A DNA stretch of 64,000 nucleotides from Sedimentisphaerales bacterium. GTDB lineage: Bacteria; Planctomycetota; Phycisphaerae; Sedimentisphaerales; Anaerobacaceae. Under the pieces are notes generated by a model that had not been told where the DNA came from, made no database searches, and worked only from the letters and a program-made list of their open reading frames with translations. The position numbers were made by a program, and so were the translations under genes. This document shows, in pieces, positions 1 through 8,022 of this stretch; the stretch's first letter is position 1, and every line of letters begins with the position of its first letter. The DNA is taken from contig JAFGPS010000023.1 of the NCBI GenBank assembly GCA_016936075.1, positions 1 through 64,000 of the forward strand. The letters run 5' to 3'.

Positions 1-169
1 CGATATATTGCCCACCTGAAGCAGAATCATCATCTACGACCTCTAAGGGAGAAGTAATAGAATCTGCATCTTCAGCTTCTCGTATTATACTTTCTACAGC
101 ATTTACTACACCTGCACTTAAAATAAGCAGTAAGCAAATTGAGATTGCATAAGCATTCTTTTTTAGCAT
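1..169 (-). CDS. Secreted carbohydrate-binding protein, N-terminal fragment (cut by window edge)
   Basis: Reading the minus strand from the ATG at 169-167 gives an open frame to the window edge. It begins MLKKNAYAISICLLLILS, a basic start plus hydrophobic stretch ending near GVVNAVE, which is a typical Sec signal peptide. The mature part starts with EAEDADSITSP and continues to SASGGQYI. This EAE...SI...GG.Y pattern is how CBM6-like carbohydrate-binding domains of secreted planctomycete proteins usually begin. A good ribosome site (AAGGAG, about 8 bases upstream) supports the start. Only about 56 codons are visible, so a downstream catalytic domain cannot be judged. The fit to a CBM6-like family is inference from the short motif. 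Confidence 0.72.
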   Translation of the reverse strand, partial: MLKKNAYAISICLLLILSAGVVNAVESIIREAEDADSITSPLEVVDDDSASGGQYI

Positions 170-210
170 AAAAAAACTCCTTCGTTAAAACAAAAATCGG
201 TAATAAATCA

Positions 211-235
211 AAACAATCCATAACGAGGATTGTTT
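211..235. repeat. Perfect 9-bp inverted repeat in the leader of the secreted-protein gene
   Basis: AAACAATCC (211-219) and GGATTGTTT (227-235) are perfectly complementary around a 7-base loop. The hairpin lies 42 bases upstream of the start codon at 169 on the minus strand. It may be an operator or a leader hairpin; nothing else identifies it. Confidence 0.45.
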
Positions 236-378
236 AAATATTCCAATACAAATAATGATCTTTTAATTATGACATTTTATAAAGAAGTGACATGTATCTG
301 CCCAGGATAATGTTACTAAGTTGTTGTTTTTTACCTCCTTCCTTTCTATTCTATCCAAATAAAATAGAAAATGCTTGA

Positions 379-422
379 ATCGGAAATAATGTCTTATTAT
401 CCGATCCGATCATTATTTTTTT
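379..422 (+). terminator. Hairpin followed by T run (intrinsic terminator-like)
   Basis: ATCGGA (379-384) pairs with TCCGAT (400-405), and inside it AATAA (385-389) pairs with TTATT (394-398) with one bulged base, loop TGTC. A run of seven T follows at 416-422 on the plus strand. No plus-strand gene lies upstream, so if it terminates anything it would be an antisense or small RNA. On the minus strand it would be a leader hairpin for the gene at 169. Confidence 0.35.
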
Positions 423-895
423 GGGGTATATTCCATCTTATAAAGAATACACAGTCCTAATATTGTTATACCAAAACCTTAATATTTCTTTGGTACACAT
501 AATAGAACTACATCAACGCTAAACAATTAGCGTATAAAATAATACAGTTTTAAAAACAAGGTAAAACTAATAATGAATGCTATATATACCCTACTCCATG
601 TAAGATGAAAAATTCACTCGTAAAAGTACTTATTAGCTATCTGAAAAAGGATTGTTAAAGATGCCACTCTCAGATTTATACATCATTACTATACTAATAT
701 ATAATTAATTAATGAGTAATAGTCAAGAAAAAAATGCTTTAACTGGTTATTAAAATTTAATACTTAGACAGCACTATCACTTTTCAGGTAGAGATTTCAT
801 ACAATCAATAACTTCCTTAAAATCAATTTAATTCAATTTACTTTTTAGGCTTTAACTTTTATATTAAACTATAAAGTTATATATACTTAAAAAAT

Positions 896-1357
896 ATGGC
901 AGAAAAAGGACAATATATATATGAATGGCCCAGGCCAATGGTTACCGTGGATGCCGTAATTTTCAAACGCTCCCAAGGCAAAATCTCTCTACTGCTTATA
1001 AACAGGAAAAATACTCCTTATATAGGACATTGGGCGATTCCGGGAGGTTTTGTAGAGATGGATGAAGAACTCGAAGACGCTGCTGCCAGGGAATTAGCTG
1101 AAGAAACTAATCTGAAAGGTATAGATTTAGAGCAAATGCACACTTTCGGCAAGGTTGGACGTGACCCAAGGGGCAGACAAATAACAATTGCTTTTATTGG
1201 CTTTACAGACGAAAATAACGCAAATATAAAAGCCGGCGACGATGCCGCTCAGGCAAAATGGTTCGATATAGACGATTTGCCGCAAAATATGGCTTTTGAC
1301 CACGATGAAGTAGCCAAATTCGCTATTGAAAGATTAAAGGAAAAATATGACAGATGA
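896..1357 (+). CDS. Nudix hydrolase, ADP-ribose pyrophosphatase-like
   Basis: The 153-residue protein carries a Nudix box at about residues 51-73: G51, E57, R65-E66, E69-E70. The usual Gly near the end of the box is replaced by Asn72. The lead-in MVTVDAVIF followed by LLLINR and GHWAIPGG matches ADP-ribose pyrophosphatase-type Nudix proteins, which cleave ADP-ribose to AMP and ribose 5-phosphate with Mg2+ held by the box glutamates. Its length is normal for the family. The end overlaps pyrD by 11 bases, so the two are probably translated together. No clear ribosome site precedes the ATG. The exact substrate cannot be read from sequence. Confidence 0.85.
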   Translation: MAEKGQYIYEWPRPMVTVDAVIFKRSQGKISLLLINRKNTPYIGHWAIPGGFVEMDEELEDAAARELAEETNLKGIDLEQMHTFGKVGRDPRGRQITIAFIGFTDENNANIKAGDDAAQAKWFDIDDLPQNMAFDHDEVAKFAIERLKEKYDR

Positions 1358-2282
1358 AATGGATTTTTCAGTTGAGTTTGCGGGAATTAAATTAAATAAT
1401 CCCGTATTTACAGTTTCAGGAACATGCGGCTATGTTAATGAAATGGAGGATTTTATCGATATCAATCAGCTTGGTGGATTCATTACGAAAAGCATATCCG
1501 TCCACCCGCGAAACGGTAATCCTTCCCCAAGAATTGTCGAGACCGATTCAGGAATGCTTAATGCTATCGGCTGGGCAAATGTCGGGCTCGATAAGTTTAT
1601 TGCCGAGAAAATCCCCCTGCTTCAGCAGAAAAATACAGCAATTTTCGTAAATATTGCCGGAGAAAATACGGATGAATACGCCGCGGTCGTAGAAAGATTA
1701 GCTGGTGAAAGTTCAATAGCTGGTTTCGAGTTAAATATTAGTTGCCCGAACGTAAAACACGGCGGAATAGGTTTCGGAACCAATCCTGACCTTGTAAGAG
1801 AAGTCACTTCCGCGGTTAAAAATGTCTGTGGTGACAAGATATTAATGGTCAAACTTGCTCCTATGGTCACGGATATAAGCGCAATCGCACGAGCCGCCAT
1901 CGAATCTGGAGCGAACGCACTGAGCATGATAAATACTTTTACCGCTATGGTAATTGACATCGAAACAAAAACACCCATCCTCGCAAATAGGACTGGCGGC
2001 CTTTCCGGGCCAGCGATAAAACCAATTGCGGTTTATCTCGTCAACAAGGTATATAATGAAGTTACAAAAGAAGCCGGAATTCCAATCCTGGGTATGGGCG
2101 GCATAAGGAATACCTCAGATGCAATTGAATTTATGCTCGCAGGTGCAACTGCGGTTGGAATAGGAACTGCAAATTTCACCGATCCTGAAACTTCAATAAA
2201 TATCATAAAGGGAATAACAAAATACTGCGATGCGCATTCAATAACAAACATTAAAGAACTGACAGGCTCAATAGTAAATTAA
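1347..2282 (+). CDS. pyrD: Dihydroorotate dehydrogenase, class 1B catalytic subunit
   Basis: This FMN enzyme oxidises dihydroorotate to orotate in pyrimidine synthesis. The 311-residue TIM-barrel protein has the substrate loop NISCPNVKHGG at about 130-140, where Cys133 is the catalytic base expected of class 1 enzymes. It also has the phosphate-binding end GMGGI...AGATAVGIGTA near 250-276. Sequence style and length match class 1B (NAD-linked) enzymes, which normally work with the PyrK iron-sulfur/FAD subunit; no pyrK lies next to it here. The start overlaps the Nudix gene by 11 bases and has AAAGG about 6 bases upstream. An ATG four codons later is possible but less well placed. Confidence 0.93.
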   Translation: MTDEMDFSVEFAGIKLNNPVFTVSGTCGYVNEMEDFIDINQLGGFITKSISVHPRNGNPSPRIVETDSGMLNAIGWANVGLDKFIAEKIPLLQQKNTAIFVNIAGENTDEYAAVVERLAGESSIAGFELNISCPNVKHGGIGFGTNPDLVREVTSAVKNVCGDKILMVKLAPMVTDISAIARAAIESGANALSMINTFTAMVIDIETKTPILANRTGGLSGPAIKPIAVYLVNKVYNEVTKEAGIPILGMGGIRNTSDAIEFMLAGATAVGIGTANFTDPETSINIIKGITKYCDAHSITNIKELTGSIVN

Positions 2283-2285
2283 GAA

Positions 2286-2585
2286 ATGGAAACACTAAAA
2301 TCACTACTTGATTATTTTCCGATGGCGGTTTATACCGGCAATTGCCTTGTCTTTATCAGTGAAAACTGGCGGATTGAATTAACCGAGCATCAAGACAACG
2401 ACTATAGCAAAGGAGAAGGTACACCTGCAATTATAAGAGTAAGATTCTTCAAAATAGCTCTTAATGGCGATGTAATACCCGGCCATTATGAAGATTTCCA
2501 AATACCGATATTGGGTGAACTTGCAGAACAAATCGAAAAATATATACAAATGGCTGTCGGTGTGAATCTTAAAGAAATTATTTGA
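2286..2585 (+). CDS. Small protein of unknown function, 99 residues
   Basis: I do not recognise this family. The gene begins 3 bases after pyrD stops and runs in the same direction, so it is very likely co-transcribed and real. The protein is soluble-looking, with no signal peptide or membrane segment. It starts METLKSLLDYFP, has an acidic and charged middle (ELTEHQDNDYSKGEG), beta-rich segments (IIRVRFFKIAL) and an amphipathic C-terminal helix (LGELAEQIEKYIQMAVG). No metal or nucleotide motif is visible. A role beside pyrimidine synthesis is only suggested by position. Confidence 0.7.
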   Translation: METLKSLLDYFPMAVYTGNCLVFISENWRIELTEHQDNDYSKGEGTPAIIRVRFFKIALNGDVIPGHYEDFQIPILGELAEQIEKYIQMAVGVNLKEII

Positions 2586-2625
2586 AAACTTACAATACCG
2601 GCAGATTCCCGGCTTTTTATTAAAA

Positions 2626-2925
2626 ATGACTGAATTGAATATTCGAGAAGATAATGGTAATACGATTCTAACTGTAAAAATCATACCGGGAAGCAGTTCT
2701 CCAAGCAAAATTTGCGGCATACTTGATGGTATGCTGAAAATTAAAATAGCCGCCCCGCCGGAAAAAGGAAAAGCAAATCAGTGTTTAGTAAAATTTCTCG
2801 CCAAAGTGCTTGATATACATAAAAACTCAATTAAAATAATTTCAGGCCAAACAAACCCGATTAAACAAATACAAATTTCTGAAATCTCAATCGATTCAAT
2901 AATGAAAAAATTAAATTTACAATAG
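2626..2925 (+). CDS. DUF167 family protein (YggU-like)
   Basis: The 99-residue protein has the full DUF167/COG1872 pattern: LTVKIIPGSSS near the start, G.LDGMLKIKIAAPPEKGKAN in the middle, then FLAKVLDI and IISGQTNPIKQIQI. These small cytosolic proteins have a known fold but no settled function. Length matches the family. It lies 40 bases after the unknown 99-residue gene and 15 bases before the MATE gene, inside the same plus-strand set. Family assignment is firm; function is unknown. Confidence 0.88.
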   Translation: MTELNIREDNGNTILTVKIIPGSSSPSKICGILDGMLKIKIAAPPEKGKANQCLVKFLAKVLDIHKNSIKIISGQTNPIKQIQISEISIDSIMKKLNLQ

Positions 2926-2940
2926 ACTGGATTTTTATTA

Positions 2941-4365
2941 ATGACAAAAAATACTGCCCTGCATGCAAATAATGACTTATACGAGACTTCGCTGGGATAT
3001 ATGTTTAAGCTATCTGCGCCTATGGTTGTCACTACCATCTCTATGACATTAATGCAATTTGTAGACAGGTTCATGGTATCGAAGCTCGGCACAGATGCCC
3101 TTGCCGCAATATGGCCGGCGAGTCTTGTTGCGTTTCTTTTCGGCGGATTCGCAATGGGAGCATTTACAAGTCTTAACACTTTCGTAAGCCAAAGTCTTGG
3201 AAGAGGTAATAATACAGAATGCTCGAAATATTTCTGGCAATCCGTTTATATGGGTCTGTTTTATTGTATCATGGTACTTATAATCATATGGCCGATAGCG
3301 CCCTTGATTTTTAGAATTATGATGCAGCCGGAAGGAGTTGCTGAACTGGAAGTAATTTACCTTCGTATTTTACTCTATGCACACATTATCGCGGTTCTAA
3401 ACTGGTCAAGCAATCATTTCTTTATGGGGATACATCGGCCAATTATAACCATGATTGCGGCTCTAAGCGGCCAATTGATAAACATTATAGTAAACTATTT
3501 ACTGATATTCGGTAATTTCGGATTTCCAAAGCTGGGGATTGCCGGAGCGGGCTGGGGAACATTTGCCGGGATATCAGTTGCTGCCTGTATAAATATCTCC
3601 GTTTATTTAAGCTCCAGGATGAATTCAGCATTTCAAACTAAAAAGACATTAAAAATTGATACACGAAAAATGCGTGACCTTCTGAGAATAGGACTTCCAT
3701 CTGGTTTCGTATTGACATTAAATGTTGGGCTTTGGGGAGTTATTCTTTCTGCTTTAATAGGTAAATTCGGCAAAGAAGCTCTGGCAGCCACAAGCGCAGT
3801 GCTTTCATATACAAATTTGTCAATCATGCCTGTTGTCGGGATTTCAATATCGCTTACTGCGGCAGTCGGTAGAATAATCGGCAAAGGCAGAAAAGACCTG
3901 GCTATAAAACAAACTAATCTATGCCTGAAAGTGGCTCTTATCTATATGGGGTCAATGGGAGCTTGCTTTTTTCTATTTCGTAATTCCCTGATGTCTTTTT
4001 TATCGAAAGACAACCAGGTAATTAATTCAGGTGTAGATATTTTAATCTGTGCTGCTTTCTACCAGGTATTTCACGCAGCACGTACAATTTATGGAGGTAC
4101 ACTTCGCGGTGCTGGCGACACTCCATGGATGGCTGTCGTTTCTGCTTTCGCATCTGTTTTTATCTTAGGTGTAGGCGGCTATCTTGCAACAAAACTATTG
4201 CCATCTCTTGGAGCTTTGGGACCGTGGATCGCCGCTACATTAAGCGTAGTAGCAATAGGAATAGCCTTCCACTGGAGATTCAAAAGCAATAAATGGCAGG
4301 AAATCGACTTGTTCCGGCATAAGCCATTTGATATACCTGTTGAAACAGAGCCAATGCGCGAATAA
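2941..4365 (+). CDS. MATE family efflux transporter
   Basis: The 474-residue protein has about twelve hydrophobic segments, the number expected for MATE exporters, which use a sodium or proton gradient to push out cationic drugs or metabolites. It opens with YMFKLSAPMVVTTISMTLMQFVDRFMVSKLG, a family-typical first helix, and has the half-repeat starting LLRIGLPSGFVLTLN near residue 245. FHAARTIYGGTLRGAGDT near residue 380 is the usual motif in the second half. It ends the Nudix-pyrD set, with its stop only 5 bases from the end of the convergent DUF1080 gene, leaving no room for a separate terminator. The substrate is unknown. Confidence 0.92.
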   Translation: MTKNTALHANNDLYETSLGYMFKLSAPMVVTTISMTLMQFVDRFMVSKLGTDALAAIWPASLVAFLFGGFAMGAFTSLNTFVSQSLGRGNNTECSKYFWQSVYMGLFYCIMVLIIIWPIAPLIFRIMMQPEGVAELEVIYLRILLYAHIIAVLNWSSNHFFMGIHRPIITMIAALSGQLINIIVNYLLIFGNFGFPKLGIAGAGWGTFAGISVAACINISVYLSSRMNSAFQTKKTLKIDTRKMRDLLRIGLPSGFVLTLNVGLWGVILSALIGKFGKEALAATSAVLSYTNLSIMPVVGISISLTAAVGRIIGKGRKDLAIKQTNLCLKVALIYMGSMGACFFLFRNSLMSFLSKDNQVINSGVDILICAAFYQVFHAARTIYGGTLRGAGDTPWMAVVSAFASVFILGVGGYLATKLLPSLGALGPWIAATLSVVAIGIAFHWRFKSNKWQEIDLFRHKPFDIPVETEPMRE

Positions 4366-4370
4366 TTTGA

Positions 4371-5081
4371 TTAATCTTCTATGTTCAAATCCAAATCCGT
4401 TTGCTCATCGATTTTTTGCAGCTTAATATTACGAATTGCGCTTGTGGTCTGATAAGTCGCGATACCAAGCGGCAAACATGGTAAACACTCGATTCTTATA
4501 TCAATGAATTTGTCTGTTGTATCTACATCAACTAAAGGCTCCTCATCAAGCCATGCCTGAATCCTGTTAGGTGTAACTCTCAAACGAACTTTGTACCATT
4601 GGTTAGACTCAAAGTCTCTGAAAGTTGTCGTCTCATTTTCTGAGGCATCATAGTTATCAAGGCTCGAAAGACCGCAGAGTGTTCCACCCCATCCGCCCAG
4701 AATTAAAGTGCATGGACTTTCGCCTACTGGAAAAGTCAAGCCGCAAAAGAAATCTTCACCTTCGACACGCATTGCATCAAGCGTAATTTCATAATTCATT
4801 GTTACAAGCGGTCCAGTCCAGTTAATTCCCTGCATAAAACCGCCATTAATGCTTTTTTCAATATAAATAGAACCATCTTTCACCTGAACTTTGCCTGGTT
4901 TATAAAAATCTGAGATTTCCCATTGTCCTAATGACTTTCCGTCAAACATATTGATTTGGCTTTGTTCTGCATTATTAATATCATTAAAATCAGAAGCAGC
5001 CTGATTTGCATTTTCACATTTACAGCCAAAAAGCAACAGCATACAAAACAAAGCCAAACTCATAATATTTTGATTTTTCAT
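4371..5081 (-). CDS. DUF1080 domain lipoprotein
   Basis: The 236-residue protein has a lipoprotein signal with lipobox LLFGC (Cys20). The mature domain begins NMFDGKSLGQWEISDF, the standard start of DUF1080 domains (concanavalin-like fold, also named 3-keto-disaccharide hydrolase family), followed by VKDGSIYI, LTFPVGE, GGWGGTLCGL and WYKVRLRVTPNRIQAWLDE. Such proteins are abundant in planctomycetes and are linked to carbohydrate binding or turnover in the periplasm. A damaged paralogue lies at 7395-7871, on the far side of the PEP-CTERM and small-lipoprotein genes. The actual substrate is unknown. Start ATG at 5081 fits the signal peptide. Confidence 0.85.
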   Translation of the reverse strand: MKNQNIMSLALFCMLLLFGCKCENANQAASDFNDINNAEQSQINMFDGKSLGQWEISDFYKPGKVQVKDGSIYIEKSINGGFMQGINWTGPLVTMNYEITLDAMRVEGEDFFCGLTFPVGESPCTLILGGWGGTLCGLSSLDNYDASENETTTFRDFESNQWYKVRLRVTPNRIQAWLDEEPLVDVDTTDKFIDIRIECLPCLPLGIATYQTTSAIRNIKLQKIDEQTDLDLNIED

Positions 5082-5352
5082 AACGAATAAGAGTAATGTT
5101 TTTTTAACAATAGAGCAAGCGATTTGTATTTCATATTATATTCTCAATTCCTGAAAATGAAACAGATTTCTCTTGATATGCATATCTTATAAATGTATTA
5201 TTAAATCATAGTGAAGAAAAAGCGGCGTTATTATATTTATCATATTATGAAATAGCTGTTTTATATGATAAGAACGATTGAGATTTAGCACTCAAAAAAT
5301 GATAATTATAAAATGTGGCTGTTGCTATTTATAATTCAATGGGTTGCATAAT

Positions 5353-5823
5353 TTATCCTAAAAGACGCTTCAACATACCGGATATAAGATCGCTACCCAA
5401 TTTATTAGATTCTGGCAAATTCATAAGAATCATCTGTCCAAGTTTCACGATATCGCTTTTGGTTATAATATATGATCGCTTATATCCGTCTTCTTCGATA
5501 ATAATCTCAAATGTTCCAAATTCTCCAAACTCAGACTGAATAGCAGGAGTCGCCGATTCAATTGCGTCTCTTATCTCATTGACTTTATTAATAGGTAATC
5601 TAAGCATTATTGGATTGTTATTTGTTTCCAGTAGTGAGCCGAGATCGCTTACACAAAAAGACATTAAAGGCTTGTCACATTCTCCAATATGGTTGAAATA
5701 GATAATTAAATCGTCCACGTTAGCATCTGGAATATCATGAGAACAACCCAATAACATACAAATATTGAGGATAATAATCAACCTTACTGCTTTTATAACA
5801 AACGAATATAATGCCACCTTCAT
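5353..5823 (-). CDS. Small lipoprotein of unknown function
   Basis: I do not recognise the 156-residue mature domain. The N-terminus has a long hydrophobic stretch (VIKAVRLIIILNICMLLGC) ending in a lipobox with Cys27, so it should be a lipid-anchored envelope protein. The rest is mixed alpha/beta with FGTFEIIIEEDGYKRSYIIT as the most ordered-looking piece. Its ATG shares one base with the stop of the PEP-CTERM gene upstream (TAATG), so the two are translationally coupled and probably act together. Confidence 0.72.
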   Translation of the reverse strand: MKVALYSFVIKAVRLIIILNICMLLGCSHDIPDANVDDLIIYFNHIGECDKPLMSFCVSDLGSLLETNNNPIMLRLPINKVNEIRDAIESATPAIQSEFGEFGTFEIIIEEDGYKRSYIITKSDIVKLGQMILMNLPESNKLGSDLISGMLKRLLG

Positions 5824-7157
5824 TATGTATCCTTTCGGCGTCGATAAAGATTTATAACTGTTGTAAGTAGCCCACTCGCAGCAAGAATAAGAGATCCAGG
5901 CTCTGGAACAACAGTAGATGTCGTAAATCCACCACCAGTAACATCCCCAAAACCAATTAGTTCAAAAGAATATAACATATCGGTCGCAAAAGTTCCGAAA
6001 CCAAGCAGGTCTGTAGATTTGTCCTGAGGGATAACTGCATTGGCAACGATTTTAGCAAGCAACTCAACTTGCGCAGTTTGACCTTCAAAGACATGGAAAG
6101 AATGATTGTATCCACCAGATATAAAGTTGACGTAGTCTGCGTCCGCCCACTGATCGACACCATAATTTAATGTATTGATCAAAGAAAGAGACGTTTCAAT
6201 AGATGTCGACTTGTCAGGAACATTATCAAAAGATACAGAAAGAAAGAGATCAACAAAATCGGCTTGTGTATTTTCTGCAATTGTACCATTGTAATAGCTC
6301 AAAGTTCCGAGCGAGAATACATCTCCTGGCGCTGGATTGAAAGAGTTACCAACGAAAGAGAGACTGCTCGATGGGCTGCCAAACGCACTGCCGTCACCCC
6401 AAGTAAAATTCGAAGTACCCACACCCGAAAGCACGGCTGGTGGACCAGATGGAGAAGGATTGACAAATTCACCCGATGCACTTCCCTCGGTTGCGCTCTT
6501 CATGTCCCATCCCCATTGTAAGCCATCATTTGCGGTGATAGTAGTTGCACCATCCCATTGCACCTGAAAAAGATTAGCTCTCCATTCAATCGGATCAGTT
6601 GTGGATAATTGGGATATAGATCGTTTTGAGAAATCGCTGAAACCGAGTGAATTCCCTGATGTGTAGGAAGGAAGCTCGGCAGACGTCCAATAGAATGGTA
6701 ACGTATCGTCATTAGGACGTGGATCTATGTAAGGACTTGAGGTGCCTCCTAATGGTGAGTTCGTAGAAATAAATTGTACCCATTGTAACTGTTGCCCTGC
6801 TGAAACAGGTGAACCATTATCATATGTCACTTGAATCTGCGCGCCGCCCGAACTACTAGTAAAACCAGCATCGTAACTGGAAACAGAAAAGGTACCAGGT
6901 GATGAGGTCCCTGTATTCACTGACCAAGAAGAATATTCAGATGTTACCAATCCTGTGTTGAAACTACTGGACGAAATACCAGTAATTGGTACTGTCGTTA
7001 CTACTGCTGCCCCATCTGAAGAAAATGCTCTCGTCACAGGATTTGGATCTGTGATGGAAATTGTACTTGCATCTACCGCTGCAACCATCACTGTAAAGAT
7101 CATAAATATTGAAATTGAATAATAATGGATTTTTGCTTTTGAACATAAACTTTTCAT
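5823..7157 (-). CDS. PEP-CTERM sorting domain protein
   Basis: The 444-residue protein has an N-terminal signal peptide (hydrophobic YYSISIFMIFTVMVAAVDAS) and a C-terminal PEP-CTERM signal: VPEPG at about 417-421, a hydrophobic span LILAASGLLTTVINL, then the basic tail YRRRKDT. In other bacteria this tail is recognised by an exosortase, usually in strains making exopolysaccharide. The central part is rich in Ser, Thr, Gly and Asn and has no catalytic motif I know, like many secreted PEP-CTERM proteins. The gene has an excellent ribosome site (AGGAGGAG at 7162-7169) and a strong promoter at 7218-7246. No exosortase gene is in the window. Confidence 0.88.
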   Translation of the reverse strand: MKSLCSKAKIHYYSISIFMIFTVMVAAVDASTISITDPNPVTRAFSSDGAAVVTTVPITGISSSSFNTGLVTSEYSSWSVNTGTSSPGTFSVSSYDAGFTSSSGGAQIQVTYDNGSPVSAGQQLQWVQFISTNSPLGGTSSPYIDPRPNDDTLPFYWTSAELPSYTSGNSLGFSDFSKRSISQLSTTDPIEWRANLFQVQWDGATTITANDGLQWGWDMKSATEGSASGEFVNPSPSGPPAVLSGVGTSNFTWGDGSAFGSPSSSLSFVGNSFNPAPGDVFSLGTLSYYNGTIAENTQADFVDLFLSVSFDNVPDKSTSIETSLSLINTLNYGVDQWADADYVNFISGGYNHSFHVFEGQTAQVELLAKIVANAVIPQDKSTDLLGFGTFATDMLYSFELIGFGDVTGGGFTTSTVVPEPGSLILAASGLLTTVINLYRRRKDT

Positions 7158-7217
7158 ACTACTCCTCCTATTTATTTAGCAATATAACAAATTATAGGCT
7201 ATCAATTAAGCAATTTA

Positions 7218-7246
7218 ATTCTAATCATGGATGTGTGAATTGTCAA
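7218..7246 (-). promoter_or_regulatory. Sigma70-type promoter of the PEP-CTERM/lipoprotein pair
   Basis: On the minus strand TTGACA (7246-7241), a 17-base spacer and TAGAAT (7223-7218) form a near-consensus promoter. Transcription should begin near 7211, giving a leader of about 54 bases before the ATG at 7157. Confidence 0.8.
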
Positions 7247-7394
7247 TATAGAAAGTTGTTTTTTTTATATATTTTATCCTGTTCAGGCAAAATATTTTTC
7301 TACATAGCCATAAAAATATATCTAACTACTTTAACTAAAAGTATTTATGGATATTGTTAATACAAAATAAATTAGTATGGTGTCCCTAATAACA

Positions 7395-7871
7395 CTAATT
7401 TATACATGAAAGTCCGCAAAGCGTTCCGCCCCAGCCGCCGGGAATTAATGTGCAGGGATTTTCATCAACTGGAAAAGTCAGGCCGCAAAAGAAATCAGAA
7501 CCTTCGACTCGCATTGCTTCGAGTGTAATTTCATAGCTCATTGTTACAAGCGGCCCAGTCCAGTAAATTCCCTGCATATAGCCGCCTGTAGTGCTTTTTT
7601 AAATATAAATCGAGCCGTCTTTTACATAAACGTTTCCCGGTTTATAAAAATCGGATATTTGCCATTGTCCTAATGATTTTCCATCGAACATAATGATATG
7701 TCCAGTATCAACATGACTTTCAATAGGCTGACTATTAGCATCGGAATTTCCTGAATCACAACCGGAAATAAAGGGCATGCAAAGCAAAGCAATACCGAAA
7801 ATCATATAATTTACCAGGCATTTTGAATTAGGAAACAATCTCAACAAAAACCAGACTGATTTATTATTCAT
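7395..7871 (-). pseudogene. DUF1080 lipoprotein pseudogene (in-frame stop and lost 3' end)
   Basis: This is a broken paralogue of the DUF1080 lipoprotein at 4371-5081. From the likely ATG at 7871 it encodes a signal peptide with lipobox FISGC, then MFDGKSLGQWQISDFYKPG and VKDGSIYI. The next codon is TAA (7601-7599), where the intact copy has GAA, so one base change made the stop. The same frame then continues with MQGIYWTGPLVTMSYEITL through GGWGGTLCGLS, after which similarity ends and the frame stops at 7395, about 110 residues short of the intact copy. Reading-through cannot restore a full domain, so the gene is dead or makes only a fragment. Confidence 0.85.
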
Positions 7872-7944
7872 TGTATTACTCAGAATTATTAAAAATTCAT
7901 TGAAAAGAACGCCCCAAAATTCTAAAATATAAAATGTTATATAA

Positions 7945-7974
7945 TTGGCATTTATTTGATTGTTTTTATATAAT
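7945..7974 (+). promoter_or_regulatory. Sigma70-type promoter of the TPR gene
   Basis: TTGGCA (7945-7950), an 18-base spacer and TATAAT (7969-7974) form a strong promoter. Transcription would start near 7981, leaving a leader of about 42 bases with GAGGA shortly before the ATG at 8023. Confidence 0.78.
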
Positions 7975-8022
7975 ATTATGAGAATACACAAGAAAGAAAT
8001 ATAAATATTTCTGAGGAATTAG

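Larger units (their letters stand above)
170..895. other. 725-base gap without a supported gene; structured A+T-rich leader region
   Basis: No coding frame here is convincing. The stretch holds a perfect 9-bp inverted repeat (211-219 with 227-235), a longer hairpin at 379-405 followed by a T run, a perfect 7-bp inverted repeat (TACCAAA at 469-475, TTTGGTA at 489-495), and on the minus strand a perfect ribosome-site-like GGAGGT (338-333) with no start codon in reach. These lie upstream of the secreted protein at 169 on the minus strand and upstream of the Nudix gene on the plus strand, so they may be leader structures. I recognised no known riboswitch class and no convincing promoter pair. Confidence 0.5.

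Noticed and set aside
1622-1978. Minus-strand open frame of 118 codons
   Set aside because: Antisense to pyrD and without any recognisable feature.
5315-5539. Open frame of 74 codons on the plus strand
   Set aside because: It lies antisense inside the small lipoprotein gene, has no ribosome site and no similarity pattern; a shadow of the real gene.
6299-6567. Several overlapping frames of 60-85 codons on both strands
   Set aside because: They are shadows inside the PEP-CTERM gene, whose low-complexity Ser/Thr/Gly coding leaves other frames open.
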